Below, one piece after another: positions 9,611-18,211 of a stretch of 64,000 nucleotides of DNA (positions are counted from its first letter, which is position 1; every line of letters starts with the position of its first letter). The DNA is from an uncultured Erythrobacter sp. (GTDB lineage: Bacteria; Pseudomonadota; Alphaproteobacteria; Sphingomonadales; Sphingomonadaceae): NCBI GenBank assembly GCA_937899785.1, contig CALCCG010000183.1, positions 33,733 through 97,732 on the forward strand. Direction: 5' to 3'. Position numbers and translations under genes: made by a program. The notes beneath the pieces were generated by a model. That model worked only from the letters and a program-made list of their open reading frames with translations, searched no databases and was not told the origin of the DNA.

Positions 9611-11818
9611 ATGTCAAACCGTATTCCCGCCGCGCGCGCTTTGTGGGCCAGCACCACCGCTATGACCGCCGCTGTCTTCGCCTTTGCCGCTCCTGCAGCG
9701 GCGCAAGCTGGCGACGCTTCTGAGGCAGAGGAAGGCCAGTTGCCTTCGATTATTGTGACTGCAAACCGCCGCGAAGAAAGCCTTCAGGACGTCCCAATTT
9801 CGGCCGAAATCCTCGATCAGGGCCGCATCGGAGCGATTTTTTCGGCCGCCGCGGACACCACCGCGCTCGCCGGAGCGGTTCCCGGGCTCAACATTGAAAG
9901 CTCAAACGGCCGCGTGGCGCCGCGCTTTTACATTCGCGGGCTTGGCAACACCGACTTTGACCTGGCCGCATCACAGCCCGTTTCGGTGATCCTGGACGAT
10001 GTTGTTATGGAAAACGTGACACTGAAATCCTTTCCGATCTTTGATGTCCAGCGCGTGGAAGTTCTGCGCGGGCCGCAAGGCACTCTGTTCGGCCGCAACA
10101 CGCCGGCCGGCATCGTCAAAATCGACACGATCAAGCCCGGCTTTGAAGACGATATTCAGGTTGGGCTGAGCGTCGGTTCGTTTGGCACCGTGTCCGCCAA
10201 CGCGGCGTGGGGTGGGGGAATTGTCGAGGACAAGCTGGCCTTCCGCGTTTCGACCCAGTTTCAGCGCCGCAGCGATTGGATCGATAACGGGTTTACCGGT
10301 GAAGAGGACGCGCTGGGCGCCTACACCGACTTCGCCATTCGTGGCCAAATGCTTCTGGTGCCCGATGAAGAGCGGCGCTTTTCGATGCTGGCGTCGGTGA
10401 ACTTTCGCGACCTTAGCGGCAGCTCAACCTTTTTCCGCGCCAATGTGCTGGGTCCGGGCAACAACGAACTGAACGCGAACTACGACCGCGACACGGTGTT
10501 CTATGATGCGGGAGGCGGCAACCCGGCCGAGTACCAGCAGTTCGGCGCCACGCTGAAGATGGACTATGAGTTTGACTTCGCGACGATTACGCAGATTTCC
10601 AGTTACTGGGAGAGTGAAGGCTTCTCGCGCGGGGACGTCGATGGCGGCAATCTGGTAACCGGTCCGGGTTTCATCCCGTTCCCATCGGACACGCAGGACT
10701 CGATCGATCTGCAGCAATTCACGAGCGAAACCCGTTTGGCCTCAAACGGTGATGGACCGCTGAGCTGGCAGGTCGGCGCGTTTATCTTCACCAGTGATTT
10801 CGACGTGTCGACGGTGGGCTTCACCTTTCCGCCGCCCGTCACGGTTAACCACACGAACGACGCTTGGGCCGTGTTTGGCCAGCTTTCGTATGACCTGAAC
10901 GATATGTTCCGCGTTACCGGCGGGCTGCGCTACTCCGACGATGAGAAGGACTTTGTGGTCGTCGAAGGCGCCGCGCCGCAGCCGGTTTCGGTGCAGGATG
11001 ACAACATCGATTGGGATGTCAGCCTGTTCGCTGATATTGACGACGAGACAAGCCTCTACGCTCGGGTTGCTAACGCGTTCCGCGCGCCGACCATCCAGGG
11101 CCGCGACGTGGCTTTTTTCGGCGCACCGAGCGTCGCGCAGTCGGAAAACATCACCAGCTGGGAGCTTGGCTTTAAGAGCGAGTTCATCGATCGGCGGCTG
11201 CGCCTGAACGGTTCGGTCTTTTACTACACCGTGGAAGACCCGCAATTCACTGCGGTCGGTGGTACGGGCAACCTGGTGCAGCTGATCAACGCCAACGAGG
11301 GCGAGGCCTATGGCTACGAGCTTGACGCTGCGTTCCAGGCATCGCCGCAAATCCTGCTGACGCTGGGCATCGCCTACAACAACACGCAGATCAACGATGA
11401 CGATCTCGCCGTGGGTGTGTGCGCCCAATGCACCGTGACCGATCCGTTTAACCAGAACGGCTTTGCGCTGGTCGATGGCAACCCATTCCCCAACGCACCC
11501 GAGGTAAGCGGCGATTTCACCTTCAGCTACACCGTTCCGGTGGGCGACAACGATGAAGTCTTCCTCTTCACTGACTGGGTGTATCTGGGTGAAACCAACT
11601 TCCTGCTCTATGAAAGCCTTGAAAACAATGCCGACAGCCGCATCGAGGGCGGTCTGCGAATGGGCTATCGCGGCAACAATGGGCAGTACGAACTGGCTCT
11701 GTTTGCCCGCAACATCACCAACGCTGACAACGTGCAAGGCGTCGTTGATTTCAACAACAACACCGCCTTCGTAAACGAGCCGCGCGTGATCGGCGTCTCG
11801 GTGGGCTTTAGCCTTTAG
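9611..11818 (+). CDS. TonB-dependent outer-membrane receptor
   Basis: From ATG 9611 the protein has 735 residues. A signal peptide (ALWASTTAMTAAVFAFAAPAAAQA) ends near residue 35. A TonB-box-like stretch, SIIVTANRREES, follows, then a plug domain (about 60-170, PRFYIRGLGNTDFD and EVLRGPQGTLFGRNTPAG). A 22-strand barrel follows, ending GVSVGFSL. The plug motifs are typical of the large sphingomonad receptor family that imports siderophores, vitamins or glycans, and the ligand cannot be assigned. The ORF track starts 23 codons earlier at 9542. I prefer 9611 because the signal peptide then begins properly with a positively charged MSNRIPAAR. Confidence 0.92.
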   Translation: MSNRIPAARALWASTTAMTAAVFAFAAPAAAQAGDASEAEEGQLPSIIVTANRREESLQDVPISAEILDQGRIGAIFSAAADTTALAGAVPGLNIESSNGRVAPRFYIRGLGNTDFDLAASQPVSVILDDVVMENVTLKSFPIFDVQRVEVLRGPQGTLFGRNTPAGIVKIDTIKPGFEDDIQVGLSVGSFGTVSANAAWGGGIVEDKLAFRVSTQFQRRSDWIDNGFTGEEDALGAYTDFAIRGQMLLVPDEERRFSMLASVNFRDLSGSSTFFRANVLGPGNNELNANYDRDTVFYDAGGGNPAEYQQFGATLKMDYEFDFATITQISSYWESEGFSRGDVDGGNLVTGPGFIPFPSDTQDSIDLQQFTSETRLASNGDGPLSWQVGAFIFTSDFDVSTVGFTFPPPVTVNHTNDAWAVFGQLSYDLNDMFRVTGGLRYSDDEKDFVVVEGAAPQPVSVQDDNIDWDVSLFADIDDETSLYARVANAFRAPTIQGRDVAFFGAPSVAQSENITSWELGFKSEFIDRRLRLNGSVFYYTVEDPQFTAVGGTGNLVQLINANEGEAYGYELDAAFQASPQILLTLGIAYNNTQINDDDLAVGVCAQCTVTDPFNQNGFALVDGNPFPNAPEVSGDFTFSYTVPVGDNDEVFLFTDWVYLGETNFLLYESLENNADSRIEGGLRMGYRGNNGQYELALFARNITNADNVQGVVDFNNNTAFVNEPRVIGVSVGFSL

Positions 11819-11884
11819 AGCGGCCAACGGCTTTCGCGTTGCTCCCGGACGCTGGTGTGTAAGCGAAGGCGCGCGCGATACAGG

Positions 11885-11922
11885 AAAGGGCTGGCGGGAG
11901 GCGACCCGTCAGCCCTTTTTTC
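11885..11922 (+). terminator. Rho-independent terminator after TonB receptor gene
   Basis: GGGCTGGCGGG pairs with CCCGTCAGCCC across a six-base loop, and a run of six T follows. The stem lies between two convergent genes. The A-run on the left side is short, so it serves the receptor gene best. Confidence 0.85.
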
Positions 11923-11968
11923 TCCTCGGCATCAGATCGGCTGGTGAGCCTTTTCCGGCAAGCTATCG

Positions 11969-14881
11969 CTAGTTGGCGTTTGCCATTTCGGCGACCGCTT
12001 TGGACTTTGCCAACGCGCTTGGCAGCACGACAAACGTCGCGGCCTCAGCGGGCTGGACATAGACCTGAGCGGCGGCCTTCAAGTCACCTACCGAAACCGC
12101 TTTGAGCACATCGGGATAGGCAAAGAAGCGATCGATACGCTCTGGGTCGCTTTGCGCGCGCTGGGTTAGCACGGTGTAGACACCCAGATCCTTGAGCGCG
12201 TTTTCGTGCCGTTCGAGGAGCGGTTTGCGTGCGCGTTCAACCAGGTCCTGCGAGATGCCATCATCGGTCACAAGCTCGCGCAACATGGTATCAATGGCGG
12301 CGCGCGCCGCGTCGACCTGACTGTCTTCGAGCGACACGCTGATCGTGATCGTTCCGTAATCTCGGTAGTGGCGGCTGTTGCTCACATTGGCGCGCGGCGA
12401 ATACGCCTGGCCCAGCTCTTCGCGGATCGTATCTGTCAGTTCCAGTTGAAGCACGCGGCCGAGCATTTGCAGTTTGACAGCCTCGTCATAGTCGCGGTTG
12501 TCCGGCGCGGGCCAGATCATACGCAACAAGGCCTGATCGGGCTCGCCATCGTGCTCGATAACGCGGGTGGAGCGATCCTGAGTGAAAGTCCGCAAGCGGG
12601 CCTCCTCGCGCACACGGAACTGGTCTTCGCGCTCTGTCAGCGCACCAAAGGTGGACGCGACCGCGGCGATCGCGGCGTCTTCATCAAGGTCTCCAACAAG
12701 GCCAATCTCAATCGCGCCCCGGCTTAACCGGTCCTCGATCACGCTTTGTAGCCCGTCAAAGTCGAGCGCTTCGAAGGCTTCCTTGGGTTGCAAGGTGAAG
12801 CGCGGGTCGCCATCGGACAGGTCTCCCCCGACGACTGCGCCAAGCGCCCGGCCTGGCGTCGAGGTGAGAGTCTCAAAGAAATTGTCGATGCCCTTGCGAA
12901 ACCGTTCCACGCCTTCGGGTCGATAGCCCGGATCGGTGATCAACGCCGCCATGAGCTGCAATTGCAGTTCCAGATCGCGCGGCGTCGTTGTCGAACCCAT
13001 GCCGAAGCTGTCGACGCCCGCGTCAAACCCAAGGCCAACGCTGCGCCCGGCTAGGATTGTAGAAAGCTCATCCTGGCTGTGTTCGCCCAGCCCACCCGCG
13101 GACAAAGAGCCCGAGAGGTAGACGGCGAGCGGGTCGTCCTTGGTGGTCATCAACGTGCCGCCATCGACGGCCAGGCGGACGTTCACCCGGTCCTCTTGCA
13201 CATCGGTCTGCTTAATGTTGAGTTTGACGCCGTTGTCGAACTCGATCTGACGTATGCCGAGCTGGGTCTCCATCGTGTCCGAAACAATCGTGCCCGATGC
13301 GCCGAATTCGGTGTAGGCGAAAGCGGTGGCGCCCGTGTCGAGCGGGGCCGCGATGGGCAGGGCCATGCCTTCTTCAAAAGCGAGCCTCAGCGCTTCCTTG
13401 CCGCCTTCGGGCGCCTTGCGGCCCTGGAACCGGATCAGAGGGTCCTCAAGCGCGATCACGTGGCTCTTGAACGCGGCGAAGACGCTGTCCGACGTGATGT
13501 TGGGAGCCATCTCTTCGAACAGAGCTAGCCGGTACTCCGGTGTTGTCGGGATAGCGTCGTTGGACACCAGCGACAAAGCCGCGCCGACAAAGGCGCCGTT
13601 GGGGCGCGTGTCCTTGGCTTTGACCGCGTTTTCAAGCGCGGTCCTCCTGCGTGCCAATTGTTCGTCCACTTCGGCCTGGGTAAAGCCAAAGGCCAGCGCC
13701 TGGTTGTATTCGCGCACAGCCGCCAGCAGACCCTTGCGCCATTCGCCGTCGACGCTGCCAATATTGACGCCCGTGTTGCGCCCATCTTCGAAGAAATTGC
13801 CTTGCGTGAAGCTGGCTCCGCGGAAGGGGGCATCGGCCTTTCGCGCCAGCCGCGCGAGGCGGCGGTTGACGATGGCGTAACCGAGCGACCGCAGCGCCGC
13901 CGCCTTGCGATTGGCGAGCGTGTCCGGCTCATCAATCCAAGCGTCGAATTGGACGATTGCAACGCTCTCAGACAGCGAAGGATCGGTGTAGATATCGGTC
14001 TTGCCGCCTTGCGTGACATCGAGCGGTCCGGTCACTGGATCCTTTGGCGCCGGGCCGCCTGACCAGTCCGCAAACCTGGCGCGCAAAGCCGCCTCCATAA
14101 CGTCGACCGGGTAATCGCCGACGATCACCAAGACCGTGTTGCGCGGCGTGTAGGTCCGCTCATACAAAGTGCGCATCTGTTCCGACGTGGCGCCCTCGAT
14201 CACTTCCAGCGTCCCGATCGGCAAGCGGTCGCCGAACCGCGCATCGGGCGCGTAGAATTCGAAGCCGTCTTCCTGCGCGCGCTGGGCAAAGCTGCGCCGA
14301 TCGCGCCGTTCAGCCAGGATGATGCCCCGCTCGCGCTCGACCGCCTCCGGCGCGATCAGGAGCTCGCTCGCGGTCTCGCGCATCAACATTAAAGCGGTGT
14401 CAAGCAGATCCGCGTCGTTGCGCGGTAAGTTGAGCATATAGGTCACCGCTTCAAGCCCGGTCGAAGCGTTGGTGTCCGCGCCAAAGGCAAGCCCTTCGCG
14501 TTCGAGGAGCTTGATCATCTCGCCTTCGGGGATCCCTTTGGACCCATTAAAGGCCATGTGTTCAAGATAGTGTGACAGGCCGCGCTCGCTGTCGGTTTCT
14601 TCAAGCGATCCGCTGCCGATGCGCATCCGGACCATGGCGGTGCCTTCGGGTGTCGCGTTTTGGCGCAGGATAAAGCGCAGGCCGTTTTCAAGCTCGCCAA
14701 AGACATAGCCCGGATCGACTTCGACGTCGCTGTTCTCAAACGCCCACCTGGGTTCGGGGTCCGCTTGCTCTTGCGTTGTGGTCGCGCTGGTCTGGGTTTG
14801 CGCTGCCAGAGACTGGACAAGCACAAGGTTCGGAAGAGCGAGCGCAAGGCTTGCGGCGAACAGTGTCGGGCGAATGATCAT
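11969..14881 (-). CDS. M16-family zinc metallopeptidase (pitrilysin/insulinase-like)
   Basis: This 970-residue periplasmic or outer-membrane-associated protease starts MIIRPTLFAASLALALPN with a signal peptide ending around AQT. The first M16 half carries the inverted zinc motif GLSHYLEHMAFNGSK (HxxEH) near residue 105, with the third ligand Glu likely in ERGIILAERRD near 185. The second half (about 530-960, LGIRQIEFDNGVKLNIKQ onward) lacks HxxEH, as in other two-half M16 enzymes where it only closes the chamber. Such proteins degrade peptides and often sit near TonB receptors. It is convergent with the receptor at 9611, so co-transcription is excluded. Confidence 0.93.
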   Translation of the reverse strand: MIIRPTLFAASLALALPNLVLVQSLAAQTQTSATTTQEQADPEPRWAFENSDVEVDPGYVFGELENGLRFILRQNATPEGTAMVRMRIGSGSLEETDSERGLSHYLEHMAFNGSKGIPEGEMIKLLEREGLAFGADTNASTGLEAVTYMLNLPRNDADLLDTALMLMRETASELLIAPEAVERERGIILAERRDRRSFAQRAQEDGFEFYAPDARFGDRLPIGTLEVIEGATSEQMRTLYERTYTPRNTVLVIVGDYPVDVMEAALRARFADWSGGPAPKDPVTGPLDVTQGGKTDIYTDPSLSESVAIVQFDAWIDEPDTLANRKAAALRSLGYAIVNRRLARLARKADAPFRGASFTQGNFFEDGRNTGVNIGSVDGEWRKGLLAAVREYNQALAFGFTQAEVDEQLARRRTALENAVKAKDTRPNGAFVGAALSLVSNDAIPTTPEYRLALFEEMAPNITSDSVFAAFKSHVIALEDPLIRFQGRKAPEGGKEALRLAFEEGMALPIAAPLDTGATAFAYTEFGASGTIVSDTMETQLGIRQIEFDNGVKLNIKQTDVQEDRVNVRLAVDGGTLMTTKDDPLAVYLSGSLSAGGLGEHSQDELSTILAGRSVGLGFDAGVDSFGMGSTTTPRDLELQLQLMAALITDPGYRPEGVERFRKGIDNFFETLTSTPGRALGAVVGGDLSDGDPRFTLQPKEAFEALDFDGLQSVIEDRLSRGAIEIGLVGDLDEDAAIAAVASTFGALTEREDQFRVREEARLRTFTQDRSTRVIEHDGEPDQALLRMIWPAPDNRDYDEAVKLQMLGRVLQLELTDTIREELGQAYSPRANVSNSRHYRDYGTITISVSLEDSQVDAARAAIDTMLRELVTDDGISQDLVERARKPLLERHENALKDLGVYTVLTQRAQSDPERIDRFFAYPDVLKAVSVGDLKAAAQVYVQPAEAATFVVLPSALAKSKAVAEMANAN

Positions 14882-14960
14882 GGGGGGCGCAGTCTCTCCA
14901 GCGGTTGTTTTGTCCTTATCTGATGAGCTTAGCCGATTTACACAGCCTGAAAAGGGGCTC

Positions 14961-14987
14961 TGCGCGCGGGCTGCGCGCGCATTTTTC
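14961..14987. repeat. GC-rich inverted repeat downstream of purC
   Basis: TGCGCGC and GCGCGCA can pair across a short loop, followed on the plus strand by ATTTTT. No plus-strand gene ends nearby, and on the minus strand (downstream of purC) only a four-T stretch follows. It might be a weak purC terminator. Confidence 0.25.
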
Positions 14988-15013
14988 CAATTGTTCCGGC
15001 CGCGAGGCCTATG

Positions 15014-15814
15014 TCACTTCTTGGGAGGCTGCCCGCGCAGGCGTGAGCGATGGGTCGACAGGTCGAGCACTTCACCCGGCTGGTTGTCCTCACCTTGCAG
15101 CAGGCCCAGGCGCCGCGCGACTTCGCGGTAGGCTTCTTCTTCGCCGCCCATGTCCCGGCGGAAGCGGTCTTTGTCGAGCTTTTCGCCGGTCGCCATGTCC
15201 CACAGCCGACAGCCATCCGGACTGATCTCGTCGGCCAGGATCACGCGGCTGTAGTCCCCATCATAAAGCCGGCCAAACTCGAGCTTGAAATCAACCAGGC
15301 GGATGTCAATCGCGGCGAACATACCGCACAGGAAATCGTTGATCCGGATCGCCATTGACGAGATGTCGTGCATCTCCTCCTGGCTGGCCCAATTGAAACA
15401 GGCGATGTGCTCTTCCGCGATCAGCGGATCGCCAAGCGAATCATCCTTGAAGTAATATTCGATCAACGTGTGCGGCAGCGGTTCGCCTTCTTCGATGCCC
15501 AGCCGCTTGGAAAGCGAGCCGGCGGCCACGTTGCGCAGCACCACTTCGATTGGGATGATCTCAACCTGGCGCACCAATTGCTCGCGCATGTTCAGACGGC
15601 GGATGAAGTGGGTCGGGATGCCGATATGCGAAAGACGGCTGAAGACGTGCTCGCTGATGCGGTTGTTGATCACGCCCTTGCCGTTGATCGTGCCCTGCTT
15701 TTCCGCGTTGAAGGCGGTGGCGTCGTCTTTGAAATATTGGATCAGCGTACCGGGTTCGGGACCCTCATAGAGAATCTTGGCCTTGCCTTCGTAAATCTGA
15801 CGACGACGGGACAT
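15014..15814 (-). CDS. purC: SAICAR synthetase (phosphoribosylaminoimidazole-succinocarboxamide synthase)
   Basis: This ATP-dependent purine-pathway enzyme joins aspartate to CAIR. The 266-residue sequence has the usual opening [15 protein letters not shown], then [28 protein letters not shown] and [14 protein letters not shown]. It is slightly longer than the common ~240 residues because of a C-terminal tail ([19 protein letters not shown]). A strong GGAGGG site lies just upstream of ATG 15814. It is in the same direction as purS-purQ but separated from them by two other genes. Confidence 0.97.
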   Translation of the reverse strand: MSRRRQIYEGKAKILYEGPEPGTLIQYFKDDATAFNAEKQGTINGKGVINNRISEHVFSRLSHIGIPTHFIRRLNMREQLVRQVEIIPIEVVLRNVAAGSLSKRLGIEEGEPLPHTLIEYYFKDDSLGDPLIAEEHIACFNWASQEEMHDISSMAIRINDFLCGMFAAIDIRLVDFKLEFGRLYDGDYSRVILADEISPDGCRLWDMATGEKLDKDRFRRDMGGEEEAYREVARRLGLLQGEDNQPGEVLDLSTHRSRLRGQPPKK

Positions 15815-15854
15815 GAACGTGCACCCTCCTGGCAGCGGCCCACCTTGCTGCGAA

Positions 15855-15929
15855 TGGTGCCCGGGGGCGGAATCGAACCACCGACACGCGGATTTTCAAT
15901 CCGCTGCTCTACCCCTGAGCTACCCGGGC
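15855..15929 (-). tRNA. tRNA-Phe (anticodon GAA)
   Basis: The minus strand folds into a full cloverleaf. The acceptor arm GCCCGGG pairs with CCCGGGC, the D arm is GCTCAGGGGTAGAGC, and the anticodon stem-loop is GCGGA-TTGAAAA-TCCGC. The T arm is GGTGG-TTCGATT-CCGCC, with discriminator A and a genome-encoded CCA end. Anticodon GAA reads phenylalanine codons. It lies downstream of yacG, though the direction of the block (infA to yacG to tRNA) places it after the purC promoter region rather than inside an operon. Confidence 0.97.
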
Positions 15930-16021
15930 ATTCGCTGCGGCGACGGTGGTCTTCAAAGGCCACCGGCGAGCAAATGAGTGCGCGCCTATGCCGAGGCCAC
16001 GCGCGATTGGCAAGCGCAAAA

Positions 16022-16210
16022 TCACTCTTGTTCGGGCCAGTTCGCGCTGGCGATCTCTTCGGGGCTCGCCGAGCGACCGGGAACCGCATAGCCATCGCCG
16101 AACCACTGCGCCAGATCGCGATCTTTGCATCGTTGTGAACAGAATGGGGCGAAGTCCGCCACGCGCGGTTTGCCACACATTGGGCAGGATTTTGCGGCGG
16201 TGTTCGTCAT
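16022..16210 (-). CDS. yacG: YacG-type zinc protein (DNA gyrase inhibitor family)
   Basis: This 62-residue protein has four cysteines in the YacG pattern: CPMC at 9-12 and C24/C28 in FCSQRCKD, binding one zinc. In Escherichia coli YacG binds GyrB and blocks DNA binding. The tail WFGDGYAVPG is also typical. The start overlaps the stop of the RNase E/G gene by four bases (ATGA), so the two are translationally coupled at the end of the infA-maf block. Confidence 0.93.
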   Translation of the reverse strand: MTNTAAKSCPMCGKPRVADFAPFCSQRCKDRDLAQWFGDGYAVPGRSASPEEIASANWPEQE

Positions 16211-17181
16211 GAAGCGGCAATTTGGGCCCGGGGCGCCTCAAGCGCAAGACCGGGATCGGTTTCAATTCGAACAACGCGTCCTGTGCGCTGCGCAAGGTCT
16301 CCTATCCACTGCGGTTTGAGCTTTGCCTTGAGCGCGGGGTGAACGCCTAACAGCAGCACCGGGCCCGTTCCTTGCGCGCGCTCGGCCACACGCAAAGCGT
16401 ACCGGGCGCACAGCGCAACGCGCGATGTCGCGAAGCGCTGGAGCAGCGATGGGCCCTCCAACCGCGCAACCAGCTGGACAAAGCCAAACCCGTTGATCGC
16501 GGTGCGTTCATGCGGCCACCCGTTCAGCTCGGCTGCAAGCGCTTCGTCGAGCGCGCGGCGATCGGCCTTGGCCTCCATCGTTGGAAAATCGATCCCGATA
16601 TTGCCGCCCACTCCAAACCAGCGCAGCGCTCGGGCGATTGCCGGGATCGCGGCGAGCGCGACCTCACGCGGGCTGCCCTGGCCATCAACATCACTCACCG
16701 TCATGGCCGGAGTGGCGCTGCACACGATCTCTCCACCCGAAAACGCCAGCGATCCGGATGACGCCGCGTGCCAGACCTCCTCCCAGAGCCCTGCCTCAAA
16801 AGCGGGCATATATGCGCCCATCGGAAAGGCGGGGCCTGGCTGTGCCGCTTCCTTGGGCAGCGTGTCGGCGAGGTAGCGCCCGTGGGCCTGTTTGAAGCGC
16901 CCCCGTTCAGCAACAGGCGCGCGTGTGATGGACAACGCGAAACGCGCGCCTTGGGTTATCTCTTGTGGGAGATGATCGACCAGCACGTTTGCGCCATTCT
17001 CCAGAGTTGCAAGGCCGCGGCGGGCGCCCGCCGGCTTGGTGGAAAGCTGCGCCATGCGCGCCTCGCCTGCCCGTAGCTCGCCCGGCCAGGAAAGCGCAGC
17101 GGCGCGGACTGCATCACCTTCGATCAGCAGCGCGCGGGTCTCACCGATCCCTTCCTCGATCCGCCATTCAGCCAAGGGCAA
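16207..17181 (-). CDS. Short ribonuclease E/G-family protein
   Basis: This 324-residue relative of RNase E/G is much shorter than RNase G (about 490). An S1-like N-terminus is followed by the catalytic core: SGGEIVCSATPAMTVSDVDG and RWFGVGGNIGIDFPTME retain the two aspartates that bind the catalytic Mg2+ in RNase E. The CPxC Zn-link that holds RNase E dimers together is absent. The start codon is TTG at 17181, overlapping maf by 14 bases. It may be a minor RNA-processing enzyme; a full-length RNase E presumably lies elsewhere. Confidence 0.8.
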   Translation of the reverse strand: MPLAEWRIEEGIGETRALLIEGDAVRAAALSWPGELRAGEARMAQLSTKPAGARRGLATLENGANVLVDHLPQEITQGARFALSITRAPVAERGRFKQAHGRYLADTLPKEAAQPGPAFPMGAYMPAFEAGLWEEVWHAASSGSLAFSGGEIVCSATPAMTVSDVDGQGSPREVALAAIPAIARALRWFGVGGNIGIDFPTMEAKADRRALDEALAAELNGWPHERTAINGFGFVQLVARLEGPSLLQRFATSRVALCARYALRVAERAQGTGPVLLLGVHPALKAKLKPQWIGDLAQRTGRVVRIETDPGLALEAPRAQIAAS

Positions 17182-17740
17182 AGCCAGCCGATTTGAGTAA
17201 TGCGCGCGCTTCGAAGAGCGGCAGACCCATGACGCTCGAATGGCTGCCGCGGATCCACTGGATCAGCCCCTCTGCCGCGCCCTGGATTGCATAGCCGCCC
17301 GCTTTGCCGCGCCATTCATCGCCGGCGATGTAGGCGTCAATCTCATCCCGGCTGAGCGACTTGAAGCGTACAATGTTCTCGCTCAGTCGCGATTTGATCG
17401 AACCATCGGGCGCGCGCAGAACGACACTGGAAAGGACAATATGACGGCGTCCCGACAGCAATTCCAGACATTCGCGCGCTTCGCCTTCCTCTTCGGTTTT
17501 GGGCAGGATGCGCCGCCCAGCCGCCACCACCGTATCACCGGCAAGAACAAAGCCTCTGGCCTCAATCGCGCGCGCCTTTTGTTCGCCCATCCGCAGCGCA
17601 TAGTCGCGTGGACGCTCGCTTGAAAGCGGCGTTTCGTCGATATTGGCGGGCTCGATCGCGTCGGGCACAACGCCGAGCCGCGCCAACAGATCGCGCCGAC
17701 GAGGGGACGCGGAGGCAAGAGTGAGATGCGGCGCGCTCAT
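17168..17740 (-). CDS. maf: Maf-family nucleoside triphosphate pyrophosphatase
   Basis: This 190-residue Maf protein starts with LTLASASPRRRDLLARLG, the family's Ser/Arg signature, and has VLAGDTVVAAGRRILPKT with the catalytic aspartate. Maf enzymes hydrolyse dTTP, UTP or modified nucleotides to monophosphates, keeping the pool clean and linked to septum arrest. It sits 14 bases after infA and overlaps the RNase E/G gene, in an order common in alphaproteobacteria. Confidence 0.93.
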   Translation of the reverse strand: MSAPHLTLASASPRRRDLLARLGVVPDAIEPANIDETPLSSERPRDYALRMGEQKARAIEARGFVLAGDTVVAAGRRILPKTEEEGEARECLELLSGRRHIVLSSVVLRAPDGSIKSRLSENIVRFKSLSRDEIDAYIAGDEWRGKAGGYAIQGAAEGLIQWIRGSHSSVMGLPLFEARALLKSAGFALG

Positions 17741-17754
17741 GAGCGCGGGCGGCG

Positions 17755-18000
17755 TTACTGCGGTCCGGGACCGCCGCGGCCCGGCATGAAGCGATAGGTG
17801 ATGCGCGCCTTGGTCAGATCATACGGGGTGAGTTCGCACAGCACTTCGTCACCAACGAGCACGCGGATTCGGTTTTTGCGCATCTTGCCCGCTGTGTGGC
17901 CGAGCACTTCATGACCGTTTTCAAGCTCCACTCTAAACATCGCGTTGGGCAACAATTCCACCACGCGCCCACGCATTTCGAGGAGTTCTTCTTTGGCCAT
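17755..18000 (-). CDS. infA: Translation initiation factor IF-1
   Basis: IF-1 occupies the ribosomal A site during initiation. The 81-residue sequence begins [20 protein letters not shown], with an S1/OB fold and the conserved [15 protein letters not shown] and [12 protein letters not shown]. It is about nine residues longer than the standard 72, with a Gly/Pro tail GRGGPGPQ. The ORF track extends upstream to 18267, but the ATG at 18000 is the family start. Confidence 0.97.
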   Translation of the reverse strand: MAKEELLEMRGRVVELLPNAMFRVELENGHEVLGHTAGKMRKNRIRVLVGDEVLCELTPYDLTKARITYRFMPGRGGPGPQ

Positions 18001-18211
18001 GTAATTCCTTAAGTCGGTTGCTCGGAGAAACGTTCCGTCGGTCTGGGCCGGGCGTTTAGCGATGAAGAGAACAAAATGGAAGCCTCGTGCGTTAGGGCTT
18101 GCAAACCCCTCCACCAGGCGCGTCTCCTCCCGCGCTTCCGTCGTTCTCACGGTGCAAACTGATACACGCTGTTGCTTGTCTGCTCGCGCGCATTGCTGAA
18201 AAGGCCCCCGC

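Noticed and set aside
10742-11827. 361-codon minus-strand ORF under the TonB receptor gene
   Set aside because: It lies wholly inside the receptor gene on the other strand. Its translation has no recognisable domain and typical antisense composition.
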